Shown: positions 1 to 5,274 of the stretch, piece after piece | How the letters are laid out: the number at the start of each line of letters is the position of its first letter | How positions within the stretch are numbered: position 1 is the first letter of the stretch | Source: Pseudomonadota bacterium | GTDB lineage: Bacteria; Desulfobacterota; Desulfobulbia; Desulfobulbales; SURF-16 | DNA: 8,486 nucleotides | Assembly: GCA_030597865.1 (NCBI GenBank) | Contig: JAUVQZ010000122.1 | Span: 1-8,486 of the forward strand | Direction: 5' to 3' | Notes under the pieces: model-generated | What the model was told of the DNA's origin: nothing | Database searches by the model: none | Seen by the model: the letters and a program-made list of their open reading frames with translations, nothing else | Made by a program: the position numbers and the translations under genes

Positions 1-501
1 CAGAGGAGTGTTCTTGACACCAGGCACACCATTACCTTCTATAACAGCCAACAGACCCTTTCCTATAATCGGCCGCAAACAGCTATCAATCCGGACTGGG
101 GTGTCATCTGTTTCCCTGAAAAATTCCAGGATCTCCCTGAGAGTGATTTCTTTCAGGTCCGTATTACCAATCCGGCAAATTATGCCATCTGGAAGCAGGC
201 AAGTCCTGAAGAGTATCAACAGCTCAAAGCTGATGCAGAGAAGCAGACCTTTGCCACCGTATCTGAAATAATTGGGAATTATCAGGAAAATAGAGTATAT
301 CACGACAGTTTTACACCCTTGACAATCGAACGCTTTACAGCCAAGGCTCAGGGGGCCGTCTATGGCAGCCCCCTTAAGATAAAGGATGGCTTAACACCAT
401 ACAGCAATCTCTTTGTCGCCGGTACAGATCAGGGCTTTCTGGGTATTGTCGGCGCCATGCTGAGTGGGGTGACTATTGTTAATCAGAGAATATTGACGTA
501 G
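1..501 (+). CDS. CrtI/phytoene-desaturase-like FAD oxidoreductase, C-terminal part
   Basis: The reading frame is open from base 1 to the TAG at 499-501, giving the last 166 residues of a protein whose N-terminus lies upstream. Its end carries the C-terminal FAD-contacting block of the phytoene desaturase/carotenoid isomerase/retinol saturase superfamily: a TPLTIERFT segment, a G-x-x-x-G turn, then NLFVAGTDQGFLGIVGAMLSG. The complete oxidoreductase at 1105-2514 has the same block in the same order (TPRTFNRYT, then FHVGSVGIIMSGWLGAINYG), so the two look like paralogues in tandem. Such enzymes desaturate, isomerise or saturate hydrophobic polyene chains using FAD. The Rossmann GxGxxG is outside the window. 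The stop codon overlaps the outer border of a repeat element by two bases, and the tail after the conserved block is a few residues shorter than in the paralogue, so the repeat may have trimmed it. Substrate unknown; a lipid polyene is inferred from the neighbours. Confidence 0.8.
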   Translation, partial: QRSVLDTRHTITFYNSQQTLSYNRPQTAINPDWGVICFPEKFQDLPESDFFQVRITNPANYAIWKQASPEEYQQLKADAEKQTFATVSEIIGNYQENRVYHDSFTPLTIERFTAKAQGAVYGSPLKIKDGLTPYSNLFVAGTDQGFLGIVGAMLSGVTIVNQRILT

Positions 502-572
502 AAGTTGGGAAGTAAGAATTTGTGAAATAAGAATAACGGCTTCTTAACTTACTCCGTCGGCAAAGTAGGTGA

Positions 573-929
573 ATGGCTGGAGCAAAGAGCTTTCAGGATT
601 TGATAGTTTGGCAGAAGTCCCATTCTTTTGTGCTTAAGGTTTATCAAATAACGGCTAAATTCCCAGCAGATGAACGCTTTGGGTTGATCTCGCAGTTTCG
701 CCGGGCGGCAGTTTCCATACCTGCTAATATTGCTGAAGGGTTCCGTAAGACCGGCAAGGCGGATAAGCTTAGATTTTATAATATCTCCCAGGGCTCCCTT
801 GAAGAATGTCGATACTATATCCTCTTGGCCAGTGATTTAGGATTTGCCGATGTTTCCGAACTTGAGGTCTTGATAGAAGAGGTGAGTAAATTGCTAAATG
901 CCTACACTCGATCCATACGATCATCATAA
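573..929 (+). CDS. Four-helix-bundle protein, S23/23S rRNA intervening-sequence family
   Basis: This 118-residue protein has the hallmarks of the S23/IVS four-helix-bundle family: an opening SFQDLIVWQKSH segment (residues 6-17), then SQFRRAAVSIPANIAEG (40-56), then KLRFYNISQGSLEECRYYI (65-83), a helix-rich end and the usual length of about 115-125 residues. The family was first seen encoded inside intervening sequences of 23S rRNA genes; its biochemical role is not settled. The start is fixed by family alignment; aggtga lies directly against the ATG, so the ribosome site is poor. The gene is the only coding content of an inverted-repeat element that separates two paralogous oxidoreductases, so it looks like element cargo rather than a part of the lipid pathway. 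It is codirectional with the operon and would be cotranscribed. Family call is secure; function is not. Confidence 0.9.
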   Translation: MAGAKSFQDLIVWQKSHSFVLKVYQITAKFPADERFGLISQFRRAAVSIPANIAEGFRKTGKADKLRFYNISQGSLEECRYYILLASDLGFADVSELEVLIEEVSKLLNAYTRSIRSS

Positions 930-939
930 ATAAGAATGT

Positions 940-1038
940 GAGAATTTGAGAAATAAGAATTTGGGAAGAAGGTACTGATCTGAAATTAAGTCTTTTCCGT
1001 CACTCCTTATTTCCCAATTACTTACTACTTAAATTCTC
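940..1038 (+). repeat. Inner inverted repeat downstream of the S23 gene
   Basis: Bases 940-967 (gagaatttgagaaataagaa, then tttgggaa) pair with 1011-1038 (ttcccaatta...aaattctc) at 23 of 28 positions, with one further G-U pair possible. The loop of about 43 nt is unremarkable. This AT-rich block fills most of the 175-nt gap between the S23 stop codon and the next gene and contains no plausible reading frame. It reuses the same sequence motifs as the outer arms, suggesting the element grew by internal duplication. Confidence 0.6.
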
Positions 1039-1104
1039 GTTTCTAATACCTATTTCTTAACTACTTATTTCACACATTCTTATTTCTCAACTTCTTAGAA
1101 AATC

Positions 1105-2514
1105 ATGTCCTTTACCCCCCTTAACGAAGCAAAAGATAAATACGATGTTATTGTCATCGGCTCCGGGCTCGGTGGTCTGACCTGTGCCAACCGGTTGGCA
1201 AACGCCGGTCACTCCGTGCTCCTTCTGGAGTATCACTTCAAGCTTGGCGGCCTGGCCACCTGGTTTAAGCGAAAATCCCATATCTTCGACGTGTCACTGC
1301 ATGGATTCCCCTATGGGATGGTAAAGACCTGCAAGAAATACTGGACCAAGGAGATTCGCGATTCCATTGTCCAGCTCAAAAATATTGTCTTTGATAATCC
1401 CCAGTTTTCCCTGAAAACCACCTTTGATAAGACAAATTTTTCCAATCTTCTGGTGGATAGATTCAAGATCAGTAGGTCAGTGGTGGATTCCTTTTTTGAG
1501 ACCGTCAATAAGATGAATTTCTACGACGATCTAGCCATGACCACCAGGGAGCTCTTTGAAAAATTCTTTCCCGGCCGCAGTGATGTCCATCGTTTCCTCA
1601 TGGAACCCATCACCTATGCCAATGGTTCCACCTTTGATGAACCGGCCATTACCTATGGGATTGTCTTCTCCAACTTCATGAATAAAGGGGTTTATACCTT
1701 CAAGGGAGGCACGGACAAACTCATTGGCCTGATGGGCGAAGAGCTGCAGCGCAACGGCGTTACCATCTGTACCAAGGCCAAGGTGGATCGCGTTGTTGTT
1801 GAAAACGGCAAGGTTACCGGGGTTGCTGTTGGTGAGCGGATTATTAATGCCCCCTGCGTTGTCTCAAACAGCGGCATCACCAATACTATCTATAATCTTG
1901 CCGGTCGCGAGGCCTTTTCCGAGGATTTTTTAGGTACGATTGACAAGGTCAAGGTCAATAACTCCAGCTGTCAGGTATATTTTGGTATACGTTCCGGCGA
2001 GGTTATTCCCGAAATCGGTGACCTTCTCTTCACCTCCACCTCTGAAGATTTTTCTTCAGAGGAGATGCTGAATATAGACACTAAGAGTCGCACCTTCTCC
2101 GTCTATTATCCCAAGACAAGACCGGATGAGAAGGATGACTACACGGTTGTCGCTTCCATGAACGCAGATTACGATGCGTGGGCCAGCCTGTCAGAGGAGG
2201 AGTATAAGAAGGCCAAGGAGGATATGATAGAGCGCTGTTTTGTTGATCTTGAGCGTTATATCCCCGACATTCGTCAGAAATATGATTGGGTGGAGGCCGC
2301 TACTCCCCGCACCTTTAATCGCTATACCCTGCACACCAAGGGTACCTCCTTTGGTACCAAGTTCGAAGGCCTTGATGTCTCTCGTAATCTTTTCAAGGCA
2401 TTGCCCGGATTGTTCCATGTCGGCTCTGTGGGCATCATCATGAGCGGCTGGCTCGGCGCCATCAATTACGGAGTTATTGTTGCCAACGATGCTGATGCCT
2501 ATTTGCGCAGTTGA
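1105..2514 (+). CDS. CrtI/phytoene-desaturase-like NAD(P)/FAD-dependent oxidoreductase
   Basis: The 469-residue protein starts with a dinucleotide-binding fold: VIVIGSGLGG (GxGxxG at residues 19-24), with the ribose-binding acidic residue E42 at the end of the second strand, followed by the GGLATWF segment. The C-terminus (about 435-469) has the FAD block GLFHVGSVGIIMSGWLGAINYG. Length and both end motifs fit the phytoene desaturase/carotenoid isomerase/retinol saturase superfamily, members of which act on polyene or isoprenoid chains at membranes. It is paralogous to the partial gene at 1-501. No signal peptide is evident. Located just upstream of fatty-acid cycle genes and oleABC, it more likely acts on an acyl chain or long-chain hydrocarbon than on a carotenoid, since no phytoene synthase is seen; this is inference. 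The start follows a repeat arm by 8 nt and has no Shine-Dalgarno sequence; ATG 1105 is the first in-frame ATG before the Rossmann motif. Confidence 0.85.
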   Translation: MSFTPLNEAKDKYDVIVIGSGLGGLTCANRLANAGHSVLLLEYHFKLGGLATWFKRKSHIFDVSLHGFPYGMVKTCKKYWTKEIRDSIVQLKNIVFDNPQFSLKTTFDKTNFSNLLVDRFKISRSVVDSFFETVNKMNFYDDLAMTTRELFEKFFPGRSDVHRFLMEPITYANGSTFDEPAITYGIVFSNFMNKGVYTFKGGTDKLIGLMGEELQRNGVTICTKAKVDRVVVENGKVTGVAVGERIINAPCVVSNSGITNTIYNLAGREAFSEDFLGTIDKVKVNNSSCQVYFGIRSGEVIPEIGDLLFTSTSEDFSSEEMLNIDTKSRTFSVYYPKTRPDEKDDYTVVASMNADYDAWASLSEEEYKKAKEDMIERCFVDLERYIPDIRQKYDWVEAATPRTFNRYTLHTKGTSFGTKFEGLDVSRNLFKALPGLFHVGSVGIIMSGWLGAINYGVIVANDADAYLRS

Positions 2515-2518
2515 GGGA

Positions 2519-2951
2519 GCCACGGAATCCACGGAATGACACGGAAAAATGAAGGTTTAATGAGTGAAGATTTAACCTACAAAATTCGTGGTGCTGTCTA
2601 TGAGGTATATAAGCAATTAGGCAGTGGTTTTCTCGAGAGTGTTTATGAGAAATCATTAATGGTAGAACTGGCCAGGGTCGGCCTGCAGGCGGAACGACAG
2701 GTCTCTTTCAGAGTTAGCTATAAAGACCAACCAGTGGGTAAATTTTTAGCCGATATTGTTGTTGAAAAAAATGTTGTTATCGAACTCAAGGCTCAAGTCA
2801 ACGTCAACATGTCCATGTGCAAGGCGCAACTACTTAATTATCTTAAGGCGAGTGGCCTTAAAGTCGGCTTAATAGTAAATTTTACATATCCAAAGGCAAG
2901 GATTGAAAGAATTGTAGTTTAGTTTTCAGTGTTTTCCGTGGATTCCGTGGC
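2519..2951 (+). repeat. Family B inverted-repeat element carrying a GxxExxY gene
   Basis: The 18-nt arm gccacggaatccacggaa at 2519-2536 has an exact inverted copy at 2934-2951. The left arm is followed by a partial extra unit (gacacggaaaa, 2538-2548). The element starts 5 nt after the stop codon of the oxidoreductase and ends 7 nt before the ATG of the FabG-like gene. Its only gene is the GxxExxY protein at 2560-2922. Exactly the same arms recur at 3769-3786 and 3832-3849, where they enclose no gene. There is no visible transposase and no target-site duplication. Confidence 0.85.
2560..2922 (+). CDS. GxxExxY protein, PD-(D/E)XK_3 family
   Basis: This 120-residue protein carries the name-giving motif GFLESVY (G23, E26, Y29) after IRGAVYEVYKQLGSG. 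It also has a nuclease-superfamily-like core: D65 in FLADIVV, E75-L76-K77 in VVIELKA (the D...ExK pattern) and Q90 in CKAQLLNYLKASGL. Length and motif order match GxxExxY proteins, whose molecular role is unproven; the PD-(D/E)XK resemblance suggests nucleic-acid cleavage, but this is only suggested. ATG 2560 is preferred over ATG 2536 because the earlier start lies within the inverted-repeat arm and adds residues not typical of the family, while gaagg sits 4 nt before 2560. The gene is enclosed by exact 18-nt inverted repeats and is probably element cargo, not part of the lipid pathway, although it would be cotranscribed. Confidence 0.9.
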   Translation: MSEDLTYKIRGAVYEVYKQLGSGFLESVYEKSLMVELARVGLQAERQVSFRVSYKDQPVGKFLADIVVEKNVVIELKAQVNVNMSMCKAQLLNYLKASGLKVGLIVNFTYPKARIERIVV

Positions 2952-2958
2952 AAAAAAC

Positions 2959-3699
2959 ATGTCAGATTTTAATAATCAAAAGATTGTGGTAACCGGGGCG
3001 ACCAGGGGGATTGGCAGGGCTATCACCACGTCCTTTCTTGAGCAGGGCGCCACTGTTATCGGTATTTACGGCGGCAACGATGCTGCTGCCGAGGCATTTC
3101 GTGCTGGTTGTGGAGATGCTGCGCAACGCCTGCATCTCTTTAAGTGTGATGTAAGTGATTACGCCGCAGTTGAGGCCTTTTATGCCGAGATAGAATCACG
3201 GTTTGACACCATTGATGTCTTGATCAATAATGCCGGAATCCGTCGTGATGCCGTTCTGGCCATGATGAAGGAGGACGAGTGGCGCCGGGTTATTGATATA
3301 AATCTCACCGGTGGCTACACCATGAGCAAATTTGCCGTCCAGCTCATGGTGAAGCAGAAGTATGGTCGGATTATTTTTATCACCTCGCCCATGGCCCATT
3401 TGGGTTTTGTCGGCCAGGCCAATTATGCCGCCTCCAAGGCCGGTCAGATCGGCATGATGAAGTCCCTTTCCAAGGAAACAGCCAAACGCAAAATCACGGT
3501 TAACTGCGTGTCGCCCGGTTTCATCGCCACAGAGCTCCTTGATGACTTAGATACCGAGCAGGTCAAGGCCTATAAGAGGTTGGTTCCGGCCCGCCGCTTT
3601 GGCAAACCCGAGGAGGTTGCTGATGCGGTGCTCTTTCTGGCCGGATCCAAGGCTTCCTATATAAATGGCGCCGTCCTGGAGATTACCGGAGGGTTGTAG
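2959..3699 (+). CDS. FabG-like 3-oxoacyl-[acyl-carrier-protein] reductase (SDR)
   Basis: A 246-residue classical short-chain dehydrogenase with every key motif: the NADP(H)-binding TGATRGIG (residues 12-19), NNAG (90-93), structural N115 in DINLTG, catalytic S143, Y156 and K160 in YAASK, SPGFIATE (185-192) and an end (ITGGL) like that of FabG. It would reduce a 3-oxoacyl-ACP to the 3-hydroxy form in the cytoplasm, the first reduction in an elongation cycle; the dehydratase and enoyl-reductase homologues follow directly. A dedicated role in making the chain used by OleA is inferred. GTG 2929 would add ten residues encoded by the repeat arm, so ATG 2959 is chosen. No clear Shine-Dalgarno sequence is present: the repeat arm ends 7 nt before the ATG. 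Specificity among SDRs cannot be proven from motifs alone. Confidence 0.85.
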   Translation: MSDFNNQKIVVTGATRGIGRAITTSFLEQGATVIGIYGGNDAAAEAFRAGCGDAAQRLHLFKCDVSDYAAVEAFYAEIESRFDTIDVLINNAGIRRDAVLAMMKEDEWRRVIDINLTGGYTMSKFAVQLMVKQKYGRIIFITSPMAHLGFVGQANYAASKAGQIGMMKSLSKETAKRKITVNCVSPGFIATELLDDLDTEQVKAYKRLVPARRFGKPEEVADAVLFLAGSKASYINGAVLEITGGL

Positions 3700-3768
3700 G
3701 GCAGGATTCAGGATCAGCGCGATCTTTTTCGATAGTAAATTGTTGGGTGATAGCAACATAAAAGTTTT

Positions 3769-3849
3769 GCCACGGAATCCACGGAAAACAACAAAAGGTT
3801 TTTTTTTCGTGCCTTCCGTGCCTTCCGTGCCTTCCGTGGATTCCGTGGC
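3769..3849 (+). repeat. Family B inverted repeat, empty copy
   Basis: Arms at 3769-3786 (gccacggaatccacggaa) and 3832-3849 are exact inverted copies of each other and identical to those around the GxxExxY gene about 1 kb upstream. Only 45 nt lie between them: an A-rich stretch, nine Ts (3799-3807) and three tandem 9-nt units gtgccttcc (3809-3835) running into the right arm. In RNA the arms would form an 18-bp hairpin. The right arm ends 13 nt before the FabZ-like ATG. The 69 nt between the FabG-like stop codon and the left arm show nothing recognisable. Confidence 0.85.
3809..3835 (+). repeat. Three tandem 9-nt units
   Basis: The unit gtgccttcc occurs three times in a row at 3809, 3818 and 3827, then merges into the right arm of the family B repeat (gtggattccgtggc). 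The unit resembles the ttccgtg core of the arm, so it probably arose by slippage within the arm. Confidence 0.85.
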
Positions 3850-3862
3850 CCCAAAAAAGAAT

Positions 3863-4327
3863 ATGGAAACTAAAAACACCGACTTCATCACATCCCGTAT
3901 TCCCCACCGGCCTCCCTTTCTCTGGCTTGATACCATTATTGCCCTCAGTGATGATGAGATTGTCGCTGAAAAAGAGATTTCGGCTGATCTTGATATTTTT
4001 AAGGGACATTATCCCGATTATCCCATCATGCCCGGGGTTCTTCTCTGTGAGGCCGTCTTTCAGGCCGGGGCCCTGCTGATATCCGAAAATCTCAATAATG
4101 GTACGAAAGAGGCCGGGATACCGGCCGGGGTTCCGGTTCTTACCCGTATACTGGGGGCCAAGTTCAAACGCGAGGTGGTGCCGGGCGATATCATCACCCT
4201 GACGGCAAGCCTTTCTGAAAGGGTGGGGCCGGCCTGGTTTATGAAGGGTTCGGTCAAGGTGGGCGGCAAGGTGGCCGTCAAGGTCGAGTTCGCCTGCACC
4301 TTAAAAAGCGAGAAGACAGAGGACTGA
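3863..4327 (+). CDS. FabZ-like 3-hydroxyacyl-ACP dehydratase
   Basis: A 154-residue single hot-dog-fold protein, the usual FabZ length. It has IPHRPPFLWLD (residues 13-23) and the active-site segment GHYPDYPIMPGVLLCEA, with catalytic H49 and E63 spaced 14 residues apart as in known FabZ. It would dehydrate 3-hydroxyacyl-ACP to the trans-2-enoyl form. It sits between the FabG-like and FabI-like genes, so these three would supply successive steps of one elongation cycle. ATG 3863 is the start: the longer open frame reaching back to 3665 runs through the FabG-like gene and the hairpin repeat and would add non-family sequence. The start has only an A-rich leader (ccaaaaaagaat) and no Shine-Dalgarno sequence. 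It could alternatively be a FabA/isomerase-like variant making double bonds; motif detail favours FabZ. Confidence 0.88.
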   Translation: METKNTDFITSRIPHRPPFLWLDTIIALSDDEIVAEKEISADLDIFKGHYPDYPIMPGVLLCEAVFQAGALLISENLNNGTKEAGIPAGVPVLTRILGAKFKREVVPGDIITLTASLSERVGPAWFMKGSVKVGGKVAVKVEFACTLKSEKTED

Positions 4328-4350
4328 GGTTAACGTCCCATTTTCTTATC

Positions 4351-4385
4351 TACTTACCTCTCAACTACTTATTTCTCAACTTCTT
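4351..4385 (+). repeat. Family A solo repeat arm
   Basis: This stretch matches the right arm of the S23 element (1062-1096) at 29 of 35 positions, with the last 18 nt (cttatttctcaacttctt) identical. No inverted partner is found in the 62-nt gap, so it is a solo or decayed copy. It stops 4 nt before the ATG of the FabI-like gene, in the same orientation and nearly the same spacing as the copy at 1062-1096. Confidence 0.75.
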
Positions 4386-4389
4386 CAAA

Positions 4390-5190
4390 ATGACTTTTCT
4401 TAGACTGCAGACTAAAAAAATAATTATCTTTGGCCTGGCCAATAAGAAATCCGTCGCCTGTGCCATTGGCAGGGTGCTGGTGGAAGAGGGTGCTGAGGTG
4501 ATCCATGTGGTTCGCAGTCAGGAGCGGGCCCAGACCGCCCGCAAACTTTTTCCTGAGAGCCCCGTCTTCATCTGTGACGTGGAGGATGAGGCGAATATTA
4601 TCCGGGTCCGTGATGAGATCAAGGCCAGCATTGATGCGCCCATTGCCGGTATTGTCCACTCCATCGCCTTTGCCAATTACTCCGAGGGCCTGAAGCCCTT
4701 CCATGCCACCCTGAAAAAGGATTTTCTCCAGGCCGTTGATATCTCCTGTTTCTCCTTTATATCCATTGCCCATCATTTTAAAGATCTACTTGCCAAGGAT
4801 GGTTCCATGGTGACCATCTCCATCTCATCGACCAGGATGGCCGCTGAAAATTATGGCTATATGGCCCCGGTCAAGGCCGCCCTGGAGTCGTCCCTCTGTT
4901 TTCTGACCAAGAGTTTTTCCGCCTTTTCCGAGGTGCGTTTCAACGCGGTCTGTCCCAGTCTGCTAAAAACATCTGCCTCAGCCGGGATTCCCGGTTATAT
5001 AGACAGCTATCTCTTTGCCGAAAAGGTCATCCCCCGCAAAAAGGCCCTGAAGACCAAAGAGGCCGCTGATGTCGCTGTTTTTTTGCTCTCTGAGCGCTCC
5101 TCCGGCATGACCGGCCAATGCCTGGTGGTGGATGCTGGCATGGCCCTCAACTATTTTGATGCCGAGATTGTCAGCAAGAGCGTAAGTTAA
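4390..5190 (+). CDS. FabI-like enoyl-[acyl-carrier-protein] reductase homologue (SDR)
   Basis: A 266-residue short-chain dehydrogenase of the FabI (divergent SDR) type: GLANKKSVACAIG (residues 15-27) instead of the usual TGxxxGxG, IVHSIAFA (88-95), the catalytic-type Y155 and K162 in NYGYMAPVK, and a FabI-like end (FLLSERSSGMTGQCLVVDAG, 231-250). FabI reduces trans-2-enoyl-ACP with NAD(P)H, the last step of elongation. One point departs from the family: the first active-site tyrosine of FabI, ten residues before the second, aligns without gaps to I145. The enzyme may therefore be an enoyl reductase with changed kinetics or a different SDR reaction on a related substrate. It could also stand in for another reductase of the pathway. 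ATG 4390 has no Shine-Dalgarno sequence; a solo repeat arm ends 4 nt upstream. Confidence 0.78.
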   Translation: MTFLRLQTKKIIIFGLANKKSVACAIGRVLVEEGAEVIHVVRSQERAQTARKLFPESPVFICDVEDEANIIRVRDEIKASIDAPIAGIVHSIAFANYSEGLKPFHATLKKDFLQAVDISCFSFISIAHHFKDLLAKDGSMVTISISSTRMAAENYGYMAPVKAALESSLCFLTKSFSAFSEVRFNAVCPSLLKTSASAGIPGYIDSYLFAEKVIPRKKALKTKEAADVAVFLLSERSSGMTGQCLVVDAGMALNYFDAEIVSKSVS

Positions 5191-5192
5191 CG

Positions 5193-5258
5193 GTTAACCA
5201 CAGAGGCACTAAGACACAAAGGTTTAAAAATCTGTGTCTTTGTGCCTCTGTGGTTAAC
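5193..5258 (+). repeat. Family C perfect-type palindrome before oleA
   Basis: Bases 5193-5217 (gttaaccacagaggcactaa, then gacac) pair with 5234-5258 at 24 of 25 positions (one T-T mismatch), with a 16-nt AT-rich loop. The left arm starts 3 nt after the FabI-like stop codon and the right arm ends 16 nt before the oleA ATG, so the hairpin fills nearly the whole gap. The ccacagaggcac-type sequence resembles short dispersed palindromes seen between genes in many environmental bacteria (general recollection, not searched). Confidence 0.88.
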
Positions 5259-5270
5259 ATGGTTTTTTTT
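5193..5270 (+). terminator. Possible hairpin plus U-tract ahead of oleA
   Basis: The 25-bp family C hairpin is followed, after atgg, by eight Ts (5263-5270) that end 4 nt before the oleA ATG. A stable stem next to a U-run is the shape of an intrinsic terminator or attenuator. The 4-nt spacer and the AT-containing stem foot weaken the case, and the downstream genes have no other visible promoter, so full termination here seems unlikely. Confidence 0.35.
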
Positions 5271-5274
5271 GAAT

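Larger units (their letters stand above)
500..1096 (+). repeat. Family A inverted-repeat element carrying an S23-type gene
   Basis: Bases 500-533 (starting agaagttgggaagtaagaat) are an inverted copy of 1062-1095 (ending tatttctcaacttct): 30 of 34 positions match. Two of the four mismatches would be G-U pairs in RNA, so a transcript could form a long stem with the S23 gene at 573-929 in its loop. A second inverted pair lies inside the right half (940-967 with 1011-1038, 23 of 28 matching). The 927-960 stretch also repeats the left arm directly (gaatttg-gaaataagaat). The left border touches the stop codon of the first oxidoreductase, and the right border ends 8 nt before the next ATG. No transposase and no target-site duplication is visible. 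The layout resembles the S23-encoding intervening sequences of bacterial 23S rRNA, which are bounded by complementary ends, but here it sits between protein genes. Confidence 0.8.

Noticed and set aside
500..1096. Classical insertion sequence
   Set aside because: No transposase and no target-site duplication at either border; the only gene is an S23-type protein.
1..2514. Carotenoid biosynthesis cluster
   Set aside because: Two CrtI-like proteins are present, but there is no phytoene synthase, cyclase or prenyltransferase; the neighbours are fatty-acid and ole genes.
2929..2958. GTG start extending the FabG-like protein by ten residues
   Set aside because: The added residues are encoded by the family B repeat arm; ATG 2959 gives the usual SDR N-terminus.
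3769..3849. CRISPR-like reading of the repeated ccacggaa/ttccgtgg units
   Set aside because: The copies are inverted pairs at gene borders, without regular spacers or cas genes.
3665..3862. Upstream extension of the FabZ-like frame
   Set aside because: It overlaps the FabG-like gene and translates the hairpin and tandem units; the family start fits ATG 3863.
5242..5274. GTG start extending OleA by eleven residues
   Set aside because: It starts in the right arm of the palindrome and encodes T8; the OleA N-terminus aligns from ATG 5275.
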